DNA of 64,000 nucleotides from JAQGMV01 sp963828715. GTDB lineage: Bacteria > Pseudomonadota > Gammaproteobacteria > Burkholderiales > SG8-41. The translations under genes were made by a program, and so were the position numbers. Below, piece after piece: positions 34,881 through 43,800 of the stretch. The number at the start of each line of letters is the position of its first letter. Position 1 is the stretch's first letter. The stretch lies in assembly GCA_963828715.1 (NCBI GenBank), contig CAWHFX010000010.1:310001-374000 (forward strand), read 5' to 3'. Under the pieces are notes generated by a model, which searched no databases, was not told where the DNA came from, and saw only the letters and a list, made by a program, of their open reading frames with translations.

Positions 34881-36197
34881 ATGAGGCGACCGATGCGATC
34901 TCGAGAATCCGCGCAGATGACGGCCGTCGCTGCGGGTGGCCTGCTGGACCGGCGCGCATTCCTCAGCGGCAGTGCGGCGATGGCGGCCGGCTTTACTGCG
35001 TACGCGCTGGCTCCATCCGCACGAGCGGAGCCGCTCACGGATGATCCGTGGAGCCGCAGTCCCGGCAATCTCACGCCGCCCTACGAGCAGCGATCGCGCT
35101 TCGAGGACAAGGTCGTTCGCACCCTGACCAATCCAAAGGGCGAGCCGCGTGTCCAGAATGCACGCACGCCGTTGCATCTCACGCATGGCACGATCACGCC
35201 GGCGGGCCTGCATTTCGTCGTCTCGCAGGCGGGATCGCCCGACATCGATCCCGCGCGGCATCGGCTCGTCATTCATGGTCTCGTCAAACGCCCGCTGATG
35301 TTCACGCTCGATGCTCTGTCGCGCTATCCGATGGTGTCGCGCATCGCCTTCCTCGAATGCGGCGGCAACAGCGCGCCCCTGTTCTCACCCGAGCCGATGC
35401 AGGCGACGGTGCAGGCGCTGCATGGCATGGCGTCGTGCTCGGAATGGACCGGCGTGCCGCTCTCCACGCTGCTCGAAGAGGTGGGCGTCGATACACGCGC
35501 GAAGTGGCTCATCGCCGAAGGGGCAGACGCACCGACGCTCACGCGCAGCGTCCCGCTTTCAAAAGCGCTCGACGATGCGCTCGTCGCGCTCTATCAGAAC
35601 GGGGAGCGCCTGATGCCGGCGAACGGCTATCCGATGCGGCTTTTCCTGCCCGGATGGGAAGGCAACATGAACATCAAGTGGCTGCGCCGCATCAAGCTCA
35701 CCGACGCGCCCGCGATGACCTTTCCGGAATCGAAGACCTACGCGCAGCTCCTGCCGAACGGCAAGGCCTACCAGTTCTACTTCATCGAGGAAGTGAAGTC
35801 CTTCATCACGCAACCGTCGCCGGGACTCGCGCTGCAGGGACCGGGGCTGTACCAGATTTCCGGCATCGCGTTCTCGGGTGAAGGTCGCATTGAGCGCGTA
35901 ATGGTGTCGGCGGACGGTGGCAAGACGTGGGCGCAAGCCGCGTTACAGGAGCCGGTGCTTCCGAAGGCGTTCACGCGCTTCAGCGTTCCGTGGCAGTGGA
36001 ACGGAGGTCCTGCCGTCCTGCAGAGTCGCGCGTGGGACGACAAAGGGAACGTGCAGCCGACGCGGGCCGAGTTCGTCGCGCATCGCGGCGAGCTCAAGGC
36101 AGCGCTTCCACCGACGGCGTTTCCGAATCAGCACTTCAATGCGATCACGAGCTGGTCGATTGCGAGTGGTGGGGAGGTGAAGCATGTCTACGCTTGA
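34881..36197 (+). CDS. soxC: SoxC-like molybdenum sulfite dehydrogenase subunit
   Basis: 438 residues from ATG 34881 (GGGAGGTGGGG ahead). Export signal with a twin-arginine-type LLDRRAFLSGSAAMAAGF. The molybdopterin domain shows RIAFLECGGNSAPLF and MASCSEWTGVPLSTLL, in which the cysteine of SCSEW is the usual Mo ligand; the C-terminal Mo-co dimerisation domain has YQISGIAFSGEGRIERVMVS and SADGGKTWAQA. Together with the next gene it would make a periplasmic SoxCD-type complex that oxidises sulfane/sulfite sulfur. Other sox genes are absent from the window. Confidence 0.85.
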   Translation: MRRPMRSRESAQMTAVAAGGLLDRRAFLSGSAAMAAGFTAYALAPSARAEPLTDDPWSRSPGNLTPPYEQRSRFEDKVVRTLTNPKGEPRVQNARTPLHLTHGTITPAGLHFVVSQAGSPDIDPARHRLVIHGLVKRPLMFTLDALSRYPMVSRIAFLECGGNSAPLFSPEPMQATVQALHGMASCSEWTGVPLSTLLEEVGVDTRAKWLIAEGADAPTLTRSVPLSKALDDALVALYQNGERLMPANGYPMRLFLPGWEGNMNIKWLRRIKLTDAPAMTFPESKTYAQLLPNGKAYQFYFIEEVKSFITQPSPGLALQGPGLYQISGIAFSGEGRIERVMVSADGGKTWAQAALQEPVLPKAFTRFSVPWQWNGGPAVLQSRAWDDKGNVQPTRAEFVAHRGELKAALPPTAFPNQHFNAITSWSIASGGEVKHVYA

Positions 36198-36705
36198 TGT
36201 TCTCGCCTGCGCCGTGCTGCTGGCGAGCGGAGCGGCAATGGCCGCCGGACCGGATCTCGGCACGCCGGTCAGTGCCGCGGATCTTGCCGCGTGGGATACG
36301 AGCATCATGCCGGACGGAGCCGGGCTGCCGTCCGGCAGCGGCGCGGCTGCCCAGGGCGCGGCGATCTACGCAACGAAGTGCGCGGCGTGCCACGGAGAAG
36401 AGGGCAAGGGCGGCATCAGCTCGGCGGTGACAGCGCGCGCTCCGATCAGCAGCATCAACAGCGCCGAGAAGACGATCGGCAACTTCTGGCCGTACGCGAC
36501 GACGCTGTTCGATTTCATTCGACGCGCGATGCCATGGCAGGAACCGCGCACGCTCACCAACGACGAGGTTTACGCGCTCACCGCCTATCTGCTGTCACTC
36601 AACAGGGTGATCGGCGACGGCGATGTAATGAACGCGACGACGTTGCCCCGGGTGCGCATGCCGAACCGGGATGGATTCATCATGCGTTTCCCGGACAAGC
36701 TGTGA
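36184..36705 (+). CDS. soxD: SoxD-like c-type cytochrome subunit
   Basis: 173 residues, overlapping soxC by 14 nt. Signal peptide to about residue 21. The haem c motif CAACHGEEGKGG (about residue 64) is the only one, and the distal ligand Met lies in IRRAMPWQEPRTLTNDEVY. The ending PRVRMPNRDGFIMRFPD is typical for sulfite-dehydrogenase cytochromes. Classical SoxD has two haem domains, so this is the short, monohaem type. Accepts electrons from the Mo subunit in the periplasm. Confidence 0.85.
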   Translation: MSTLDVLACAVLLASGAAMAAGPDLGTPVSAADLAAWDTSIMPDGAGLPSGSGAAAQGAAIYATKCAACHGEEGKGGISSAVTARAPISSINSAEKTIGNFWPYATTLFDFIRRAMPWQEPRTLTNDEVYALTAYLLSLNRVIGDGDVMNATTLPRVRMPNRDGFIMRFPDKL

Positions 36706-36759
36706 AGCGCGAGCGGGAATGCGGGGCGAATTCGAGTCATTCCAACGGAAAGTCAAAAA

Positions 36760-37731
36760 TTGAAAATAGTCATACTGGACGATTACGCAGACGGCTTCAG
36801 AAAGCTCGATTGCTACAAGCGGTTGGCTGAACATGAGGTCGTGGTCTACCGCGACACGGAGAAAGACCCTGTAAAGCTCGCGGCGCGGCTCGCCGACGCG
36901 GACGCGGTCGTTTTGACGCAGGCGCGCTCGGCTTTCCCGCGCGCGGTGATCGAACGCGTGCCGAAGCTGAAGCTCGTCAGCCTCACCGGGAAGAACGCGA
37001 GTCACGTCGACGTCGAAGCGTGCACGGAGCATGGCATCGCGATCGCTGCCCGCGGCGGCGGTGATCCGCATGGGCCGGCGGAGCTGGCGTGGGGCCTCAT
37101 TCTCTCTTCGCTGCGCAATCTCCCGGACGAAGTCGGGCGTCTGAAAAGCGGCCGCTGGCAGGGCTCGGTCGGACAAGGCGTCTTCGACAGGACGCTCGGG
37201 ATCTACGCTTATGGTCGCATCGGGAGCATCGTCGCCGCCGTCGGCCGCGCGTTCGGCATGCGCGTCGTGTGCTGGGGACGTGAAGGTTCGACGGCGAGAG
37301 CGCGCGCGGCCGGATTCGAGGTTGCGCAGGATCGCGAGACGTTTTTTGCCACCGCCGACGTGTTGAGTCTGCATCTGCCGATGAACGCATCCACGCGCGG
37401 CATCGTGACCGCAAAGGATCTCGCGCTCATGAAACCGACAGCGCTGCTCGTGAACGTAAGTCGTGCGCGGCTGATCGAAGCAGGCGCTCTCGTCCGGGCG
37501 CTCGAGACCGGCAGGCCGGGGTTCGCGGCAGTGGACGTATATGAAGAAGAGCCCGTGCTCGATCCGGCTCACCCGCTGGTCCGACTGCCGAACGCGCTGT
37601 GCACGCCGCACCTGGGGTATGTCATATGGCCGACACTCGAAGCCTACTACGCCGCCGCGGTCGACAACATTCTCGCGTATGCTGCGGGCGCGCCGAAAGC
37701 CATCATCAACCCCGATGCGCTGCGCGAATGA
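36760..37731 (+). CDS. D-2-hydroxyacid dehydrogenase family protein
   Basis: 323 residues from a TTG start. The NAD domain has GIYAYGRIGSIVAAVGRAFG followed by MRVVCWGRE (G-x-x-x-x-G-x-I-G variant), and the catalytic region contains LLVNVSRARLIEAGALV, AAVDVYEEEPV with the acidic residue, and LCTPHLGYV with the catalytic His. Where phosphoglycerate-type enzymes have N-x-x-R-G, this has VNVSRARL. Converts a 2-hydroxy acid and a 2-keto acid. Convergent with the NHL gene 14 nt away. Confidence 0.85.
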   Translation: MKIVILDDYADGFRKLDCYKRLAEHEVVVYRDTEKDPVKLAARLADADAVVLTQARSAFPRAVIERVPKLKLVSLTGKNASHVDVEACTEHGIAIAARGGGDPHGPAELAWGLILSSLRNLPDEVGRLKSGRWQGSVGQGVFDRTLGIYAYGRIGSIVAAVGRAFGMRVVCWGREGSTARARAAGFEVAQDRETFFATADVLSLHLPMNASTRGIVTAKDLALMKPTALLVNVSRARLIEAGALVRALETGRPGFAAVDVYEEEPVLDPAHPLVRLPNALCTPHLGYVIWPTLEAYYAAAVDNILAYAAGAPKAIINPDALRE

Positions 37732-37744
37732 GCTGCCGGGGCGC

Positions 37745-38848
37745 CTACTTGACGTGCTTCACGAGCTGCCGCGGGCCCACCTCGCCGCCGTAAACATTCC
37801 CTCTGGCGTCCACGGCAACACCTTCGGCGGCGCTGGTGCCCATCATTTCGAGCGGGTCGGGAATCCGGTAGAGCACCGCGCCGTCCTTGAGGCTGCCGAC
37901 ACGGATGCCGCGTTTCCATCCCGGATGCGGCGCGACGCCGTTCGATTCGGAATCGGCCACGTAGATCATGCCGTCGCGAATAGCGACGCCGCTCGGACGG
38001 CCGAACTGCTTCCACTCGGCGATGAACGCACCGTCCTGATCGAGGATCTGCAGTCGCATGTTGCCGCGATCCGCGACGACGAGGCGTCCCTGCGGGTCCA
38101 GCGCAATGTCGTGCGGTGTTTTGAATTCTCCCGGCCCCGATCCGAGCTTGCCGAAGGACTTGATGAACTTGCCGTCAGGGCTGAACTTCGAAATGCGGGC
38201 GACGGTGTCGGGAGCCGCGTCCGGCTGCTGCCCTGAATGACCCTCGGCAATGAAGATCTCGCCGTTCGGTGCGACCACGATGCTGGTCGGCTCGTTCAAC
38301 GCGTCCGGGGGATTGCCTGCGACGCCGCTCTTGCCGATCGTGAGCAGCACCTTGCCTTCGGGGCTGAACTTGACGACCGTGTGGCCTTTGCCGGCGTCCT
38401 GCGGATGCTGCTCTCGCTCACGCGCATTCACGCTGCGCATATCGACGACCCACACGTTGCCGTCGCGATCGACATAGATCTTGTGCGGGAAGATGAACAT
38501 GCCCGAGCCGAAGCTCTTCAGGAGATTTCCTGCGGAGTCGAATTTCAGCACCGGAGCTAACGGCGAACCGGCGCAACTGTCGTACTGAAACGCCGACGCG
38601 CCCGGCGGCGCAGCGGAATTCGCCCCGCAGCGATCCGCGACCCATACCGATTCGCCGTCACGGTCGATCGCAACGCCGTTCAGCGCGCCCCACTTTCTGC
38701 CATCAGGGAGCTTGCCCCACGGGGCGATCGTCTGGTAAGGGTTGGGCAGATCGTTGGTGGGCTGCACATCGGATTGCGAGCTCGCATCGGCACCGCACAG
38801 CAGGGCTGCGCTTAGGAAGAGCGGCAACACTTTGTATACGTTTTTCAT
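37745..38848 (-). CDS. Secreted NHL-repeat beta-propeller protein
   Basis: 367 residues; signal peptide to about residue 23 (PLFLSAALLCGADA). NHL blades: LNGVAIDRDGESVWVADRCG, KIYVDRDGNVWVVDMRSVNA, TSIVVAPNGEIFIAEGHSGQ, DIALDPQGRLVVADRGNMRL and GVAVDARGNVYGGEVGPRQL. It matches the propeller encoded at 40975-41979 closely in order (RCGAN, KRGIRVGSLKDG-like text). Two receptors lie between the pair. Probably periplasmic; no catalytic site can be assigned. Confidence 0.75.
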   Translation of the reverse strand: MKNVYKVLPLFLSAALLCGADASSQSDVQPTNDLPNPYQTIAPWGKLPDGRKWGALNGVAIDRDGESVWVADRCGANSAAPPGASAFQYDSCAGSPLAPVLKFDSAGNLLKSFGSGMFIFPHKIYVDRDGNVWVVDMRSVNAREREQHPQDAGKGHTVVKFSPEGKVLLTIGKSGVAGNPPDALNEPTSIVVAPNGEIFIAEGHSGQQPDAAPDTVARISKFSPDGKFIKSFGKLGSGPGEFKTPHDIALDPQGRLVVADRGNMRLQILDQDGAFIAEWKQFGRPSGVAIRDGMIYVADSESNGVAPHPGWKRGIRVGSLKDGAVLYRIPDPLEMMGTSAAEGVAVDARGNVYGGEVGPRQLVKHVK

Positions 38849-38928
38849 TTGAAGATCCCTTCGCGTACGCGGCGGCGAAGGATTCTACGCCGGCGTGACG
38901 CGGCCGCCGTGATGAGGGAGTTTTCTCG

Positions 38929-39912
38929 ATGAGGTTGTGGGTCTGTATCTCACGTGTGATTGCAGCGAGTGCTGCATTCCTCGCAGCCGCCGGCTGGGCT
39001 GCCGAACGCAGTCCGCAGTATCCGGTGAAGCCGGTTCGTATCGTCGCACCGAGCGGGCCGGGCAGTGCTGCCGATACGCTTGCGCGCACGATCGCACCGC
39101 CGCTCTCGGAGCGGCTCGGCCAGCCGGTGATCGTCGACACGCGTCCCGGTGCCGGGTCGATTCTCGGCACCGAGCTCGTTGCCAGGGCGCCGCCCGACGG
39201 TTACACGCTCGTCATCGCGACACCCGCGCTCGCAATCAACCTGTCCATCGCCCGCAACATGCCGTACGACGCGCTGCACGACTTCGCCACGATCACGCTC
39301 GGGATGAAACAGCCGAACGTATTCGCCGTTCATCCGTCGGTGCCCGCGAAATCCGTGAAAGATCTGATTGCGCTTGCGCGTGCCCGGCCGGGAGAGCTGC
39401 CGTATGCATCCTCCGGCGTGGGTGCGATATCGCATCTTACGATCGAGCTCTTTCTGCTCATGACGAACACGCGGATGCTGCACGTCCCTTACAAGAGCCC
39501 TTCGGGCGGCCTCATCGATCTCATGGCCGGACGGGTCGCATTGATGGGAACGGGCGCGATTGCCACCATCCCGCATCTGCGCTCGGGCCGCCTGCGCGCG
39601 CTCGCGGTCACGTCCGCGACGCGCACGAGTGTGCTGCCGGATGTGCCGACGATTGCCGAATCCGGTGTCCCCGGCTACGAAGCTGTCGGTTGGTTTGGAG
39701 TGATGGCGCCGGCCGGTACGCCGAAGGAGATCATCGTACGCCTCCACAACGAGATCGTGGCGGTGCTGAACCAGGCGGAGGCGCGGGAGCGTCTGAAGGC
39801 GGACGGGGCTGATGTGGTCGCGGATACGCCGGATGAGTTTTCGGATTACATGAAGGCCGAAGCCGTGAAATGGGCTAAAGTGGTGAAGGCTGCCGGAATC
39901 AGGCTGGAGTAG
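38929..39912 (+). CDS. Bug/TctC periplasmic solute receptor
   Basis: 327 residues, ATG after GAGGGAG. Signal peptide to about residue 22 (ASAAFLAAAGWAAE). The glycine loop departs from consensus (VRIVAPSGPGSAADTLARTI), then ARAPPDGYTLVIATPALA, MPYDALHDFATITLG, VHPSVPAKSVKDL, LHVPYKSPSGGLIDLMAG and LPDVPTIAESGVPGYEAVGW. First of a pair of same-direction receptors separated by 31 nt; the two NHL genes flank the pair. Confidence 0.85.
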   Translation: MRLWVCISRVIAASAAFLAAAGWAAERSPQYPVKPVRIVAPSGPGSAADTLARTIAPPLSERLGQPVIVDTRPGAGSILGTELVARAPPDGYTLVIATPALAINLSIARNMPYDALHDFATITLGMKQPNVFAVHPSVPAKSVKDLIALARARPGELPYASSGVGAISHLTIELFLLMTNTRMLHVPYKSPSGGLIDLMAGRVALMGTGAIATIPHLRSGRLRALAVTSATRTSVLPDVPTIAESGVPGYEAVGWFGVMAPAGTPKEIIVRLHNEIVAVLNQAEARERLKADGADVVADTPDEFSDYMKAEAVKWAKVVKAAGIRLE

Positions 39913-39943
39913 TTCGAAGCCTCGCGGCAGGGAGGAGAAAGTC

Positions 39944-40906
39944 GTGGTTGCAAAATGGATCGCCGCGATCGTCGTGCTTTCGTCATGCTGCGGCGCCGCC
40001 TGCGCTCAGGGCTTTCCAGTGAAGCCGATTCGCATCGTCGTTCCGTCGATCGCCGGCAGCGCACCCGACGTGCGTGTGCGTCAGATTGCGCCGAAACTGA
40101 ACGAGGCGGTCGGTCAACCTGTGATTGTCGAGAATCGTCCCGGCGCCAACGGCGCGATCGCCACGCAGTTCGCCGCCAAGGCGCCGCCGGACGGCTACGT
40201 CGTTTTCTTCGGCCTCATCAACAACGCGCTCAACGATCTCCTGCATCCGACATCCTGCTGCCGGCTCAATCAGGAGCTCACCCCGATAGTGCATTTCACG
40301 CTCACGCCGCTCGTTATCGTCGTTCACCCGTCCCTGCCGGCAAAGACGCTGCAGCAGTACCTCCAGCTCGCGAAATCGCAGCCTGCCGTGTTGACCTACG
40401 CTTCCGCCGGGCCGGGCAGCATTACTCAACTTCTCGGCGAATGGGTGAGATGGAAAAGCGGTGCGCGGATCCTCGAGGTGCCGTACAAGTCGGTGGGCGC
40501 CGAGCTGCCCGACTTGCTGGGTGGTCACGTGATGACGGCGTATCTGAATCCGATCGTGGTTGCCGACTACGTGCAGTCGGGCAAGCTGCGCGGTCTGGCG
40601 ATCACCGGAGGCAAGCGTCTGCCGATCATCGCGGAGGTGCCGACGACTGCTGAGGCCGGGCTTGCCGAGATTCAGGCGTCCGTGTGGAACGGTTTCTTCG
40701 TGCCGGCCGGTACGCCGCGCCCCATTATCGACGCGCTGAACCGCGAGTTCGTGCGGACGTTCGATGCCGCCGAGGTGCGCGAGCAGGTCACGGCAAACGG
40801 CGGGCAGATCGTCGGCGGACGGCCTGAACAATTCGCGGAGTTCATCCGCGCCGAGAGTGCAAAGTGGGGCAAGGTGATGCGTGACGCCGGAGTGAAAGCG
40901 GAATGA
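39944..40906 (+). CDS. Bug/TctC periplasmic solute receptor
   Basis: 320 residues from GTG 39944, preceded by GGGAGGAGAAAG. Signal peptide to about 22 (VLSSCCGAACAQG). The glycine loop reads FPVKPIRIVVPSIAGSAPDV, followed by KAPPDGYVVFFGLINNAL and LLHPTSCCRLNQELTPIVHF where most family members have P-Y-D; the cysteine pair there is unusual and could form a disulfide. Later: LEVPYKSVGAELPDLLGG. Co-transcribed with the upstream receptor and followed by the NHL lipoprotein gene. Confidence 0.85.
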   Translation: MVAKWIAAIVVLSSCCGAACAQGFPVKPIRIVVPSIAGSAPDVRVRQIAPKLNEAVGQPVIVENRPGANGAIATQFAAKAPPDGYVVFFGLINNALNDLLHPTSCCRLNQELTPIVHFTLTPLVIVVHPSLPAKTLQQYLQLAKSQPAVLTYASAGPGSITQLLGEWVRWKSGARILEVPYKSVGAELPDLLGGHVMTAYLNPIVVADYVQSGKLRGLAITGGKRLPIIAEVPTTAEAGLAEIQASVWNGFFVPAGTPRPIIDALNREFVRTFDAAEVREQVTANGGQIVGGRPEQFAEFIRAESAKWGKVMRDAGVKAE

Positions 40907-40974
40907 ACGCCTGCCCGGGCTCGCGATGACATGACATCGCGGGATCGTTCAACCAGAGTGCGGAAGGAGCAGTC

Positions 40975-41979
40975 ATGCTGACAATGTCGCGAACGATCAT
41001 CGTCTGTGTCGCCGTCGCCGTGAGCGGCGGATGCGCGAACGACGCCAAGCGCGGTGCGGGCCTGCCTGGCGCAAGCACGTCGTATACGGCCGAAAACGGG
41101 TGGGCGAAGCTGAACAGGACATGGGGTTCGACCAGCGCGGTCGCCCTCGACGCGGCGGGCAACATCTGGGTCTTCGAGCGTTGCGGTGCCAACACATGCG
41201 CGGGCTCGAGCGTCGCTCCGATTCTCGAGTTCGATCCGTCGGGCAAGCTCGTGAGGAGCTTCGGGGAAGGGATGTTCGTTTTCCCCCACAGCATTCATGT
41301 GGATCGTGATGGCAACCTGTTCGTGGCGGATGCCGACGGAAAGGACGGCAAAGGGCACGTGGTCGTCAAGTTCAGTCCCGAAGGCCGGGTACTGATGACG
41401 CTCGGCAAACCCGGTGTTGCGGGCGAGACGAACGACACCTTCAATCGACCTTCCGCAGTCGTAACAGCACCGAACGGGGACATCTTCGTTGCCGATGGTC
41501 ACGGCGGCAATTCGAACGCCCGGATCGTCAAGTTCTCCCGCGACGGGAAGTTCATCAAGGCGTGGGGGCGCAAGGGCACCGGCCCGGGCGAATTCGCCGA
41601 GCTGCATGCGATCGCAATGGATTCGAGCGGGCGCTTGTTCGTGGCCGACCGCGGCAACAACCGCATCGAGATCTTCGATCAGAACGGCAATTTCATCGAG
41701 GAATGGAAACAATTCGGCCGGCCGACTGCGATCTTCATCGACGCGGGCGACACGATTTATGTTGCCGATCACGCGTCGAGCGCGAAGCTCAATCCCGGCG
41801 TGCGGCGTGGTATCCGCATCGGCAGCGTGAAGGACGGTGTCGTGCGCAAAATGATCCCGGGCGTCGGGCCTGAACCGGACAAGGAGAACGTGCCCGAAGG
41901 CATCGCGGTCGATTCCAACGGAAATATATACGGCGCGGAGGTGGCGCTCAGGAACGTGACGAAGTTCAGCCGGAATTGA
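40975..41979 (+). CDS. NHL-repeat propeller lipoprotein
   Basis: 334 residues; the signal ends in a lipobox (VAVSGGC, Cys about residue 20), so it is probably anchored in the outer membrane. Blades include SAVALDAAGNIWVFERCGAN, SIHVDRDGNLFVADADGKDG, SAVVTAPNGDIFVADGHGGN, AIAMDSSGRLFVADRGNNRI and GIAVDSNGNIYGAEVALRNV. Paralogue of 37745-38848. AAGGAG precedes the ATG; 68 nt behind the second receptor, so probably in that operon. Confidence 0.75.
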   Translation: MLTMSRTIIVCVAVAVSGGCANDAKRGAGLPGASTSYTAENGWAKLNRTWGSTSAVALDAAGNIWVFERCGANTCAGSSVAPILEFDPSGKLVRSFGEGMFVFPHSIHVDRDGNLFVADADGKDGKGHVVVKFSPEGRVLMTLGKPGVAGETNDTFNRPSAVVTAPNGDIFVADGHGGNSNARIVKFSRDGKFIKAWGRKGTGPGEFAELHAIAMDSSGRLFVADRGNNRIEIFDQNGNFIEEWKQFGRPTAIFIDAGDTIYVADHASSAKLNPGVRRGIRIGSVKDGVVRKMIPGVGPEPDKENVPEGIAVDSNGNIYGAEVALRNVTKFSRN

Positions 41980-42005
41980 ATTATCCGGGGCTGCGCATCC
42001 CACCG

Positions 42006-43070
42006 CTAGTTCAGGACCACGGTAACATCCTCTTCCCCAACCTCGAACCGGGTCCCAAAGGGAGTGGACATCTGAATCATCCTCTCTACAACCTTAGGTG
42101 ACTCCGCGGGTCGGGTGAAAACTGGAGGTCCGTTTCCATTAAGCACGCCCGGTACAAAACTGAGCCGTTGAATCTTTCTGTCACGTATGAGGCATCGGAC
42201 GAGCAACGCCATCAGCTCTCTGTGCTCGAAACTCCCCAAATCGTGCACGAAATTGGCTAACGAATAGAGGATAGGCTTGCCTTTGTAGATTTCAATCGGC
42301 TGGGGTTCGTGGGGATGGTGACCCACAACCATGTCGGCGCCGCAATCAATGGCATATCGGCCCATCTCCATTTGATATTCCATGACCTCCACTTCGCCCG
42401 CGCCGGCACCGGGGTAAACCTGAAATGGGGAGAGGCCCCAGTGCCATGAGACGATCACCACATCTGCAGCATCTCGTGCCTTCCGAATATCTTCCGTGAG
42501 TTGTTCACGATGCTCGCCTCTGTCGGGTACCGTATGGACGATTGGCAGCAGACCCGGATTTGAATGTACTCGCGAAGGGGCTTCGTAGAGCGTGTGGACC
42601 GGGTAACGGGCCACTCCTGGCGTATCAACTGTCGCCGCCATTTCAGGCGTTCCGACGGACGTCCTGCAAACAAAGGCAACCTTAGTCCCGTTTCGCTCGA
42701 TGATGGCAGGCTTCCTCGCTTCCGCGAGATTCCGGCCTGCTCCCCCATGTGCCAAATTCAAGCCTTCCAGGACTTCCACACTACGCACCAGAGCAGACAA
42801 CCCATGATAGGTATTCGGATTGTTTGCCTGGTTCATAACATTGAACCCAACGCGCATGTACGCCGCTATGGAAGACTCGTCCATGCGAGGCCTGTCGTCT
42901 CGATCATACTGATCGATATGGTTGCTATCAGCAACGACTGTTTCCAGATTGCAGAATGCAATATCTGCTCCCTGGATAAGATGTTTGACCGGTTTGAAAA
43001 CAGCGTCAGGGTCAGGCCGCCCGACGAAAGTATCGCCCACCAACACCATATTGACGTCATTCACAGTCAT
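42006..43070 (-). CDS. CapA/PgsA-like calcineurin-fold protein
   Basis: 354 residues without a signal peptide. CapA-family (poly-gamma-glutamate synthesis, metallophosphatase-like) landmarks: NMVLVGDTFVGRPDPDAVF, GADIAFCNLETVVAD, VIVSWHWGLSPFQVYPG, DMVVGHHPHEPQPIEIYKGK and PILYSLANFVHDLGSFEHR. Base composition here is clearly lower in GC than the flanking genes and codons ending in A/T are common, which marks the start of a foreign-looking island. No other capsule or polyglutamate genes are near, so its real reaction is uncertain. GGAG precedes the ATG. Confidence 0.8.
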   Translation of the reverse strand: MTVNDVNMVLVGDTFVGRPDPDAVFKPVKHLIQGADIAFCNLETVVADSNHIDQYDRDDRPRMDESSIAAYMRVGFNVMNQANNPNTYHGLSALVRSVEVLEGLNLAHGGAGRNLAEARKPAIIERNGTKVAFVCRTSVGTPEMAATVDTPGVARYPVHTLYEAPSRVHSNPGLLPIVHTVPDRGEHREQLTEDIRKARDAADVVIVSWHWGLSPFQVYPGAGAGEVEVMEYQMEMGRYAIDCGADMVVGHHPHEPQPIEIYKGKPILYSLANFVHDLGSFEHRELMALLVRCLIRDRKIQRLSFVPGVLNGNGPPVFTRPAESPKVVERMIQMSTPFGTRFEVGEEDVTVVLN

Positions 43071-43185
43071 GGTTCCGCTCCTTTAAACCGTGCCACCCGT
43101 ATTTTGAATCTGCGCTGCGTTAGTTTTGCCGCGAGCTAATCGAGACCGACAAGCGTCATCCAGTACCGGCGGGTTGCCTGCCTGG

Positions 43186-43638
43186 CTATGAATGAACCTT
43201 CGCCCCGAAGCGGCCGAGGATTTCTATGAGCTTCGGCACGTCCTCTGGTTTGGGTTGTCCTGGCGGTACCTCTTGCGCGATAGAACGAAACATCGACGAC
43301 GATTGGCTACCTGCTCCCGTAATCTCCATCATCCTGGTGCCGTTTTCCTGTATACAAAATGCGTGAACGGTCCCAGCCGGGAGATGAAAGAAGGTTCCTG
43401 GGCCAGCTTTGGTCGTTTTGCCTTCAACCGTGAAATCCACGGCGCCCCTGACCACGTAGAAGGACTCATCCCAAGGGTGACTGTGCGGCGGAGGCCCGGA
43501 ACCTTTATCGCCTGTTTGTAGAGTAATCTCGTGGCCACCCGTAGTCTCCCGAGACACAAGGACCGTTATGTCTAGACCAACCACGTTATGCGGTTTGGGA
43601 TAATCAAGAGGCTCAAGAGTCAATGGTTCACGGGACAT
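43186..43638 (-). CDS. Single-domain cupin protein
   Basis: 150 residues. Cupin motif 1 appears as GPPPHSHPWDESFYVVRGAV (H-x-H...E), and motif 2 as GTFFHLPAGTVHAFCIQENG with the third His. These residues can bind a metal. Lower-GC composition as in the neighbouring CapA gene; GAGGAG lies just before the ATG. It lies between the CapA and dioxygenase genes in the same direction, 163 nt from the latter. Enzyme or sensor, not decidable. Confidence 0.8.
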   Translation of the reverse strand: MSREPLTLEPLDYPKPHNVVGLDITVLVSRETTGGHEITLQTGDKGSGPPPHSHPWDESFYVVRGAVDFTVEGKTTKAGPGTFFHLPAGTVHAFCIQENGTRMMEITGAGSQSSSMFRSIAQEVPPGQPKPEDVPKLIEILGRFGAKVHS

Positions 43639-43800
43639 AAGCTACTCCTCCAGGTCGTCACACGGCATTACTGCGAAGCCGTGGAGAGAATACCCTCGTG
43701 CGCAAACCTGCGCTATGAATGCCTTGGCGCATTTAGAAGTGCCCGACGACTCATTCCGCTCTCGACGTGGCCGAAAACCATGGTCTTTCCCCTGAATATG

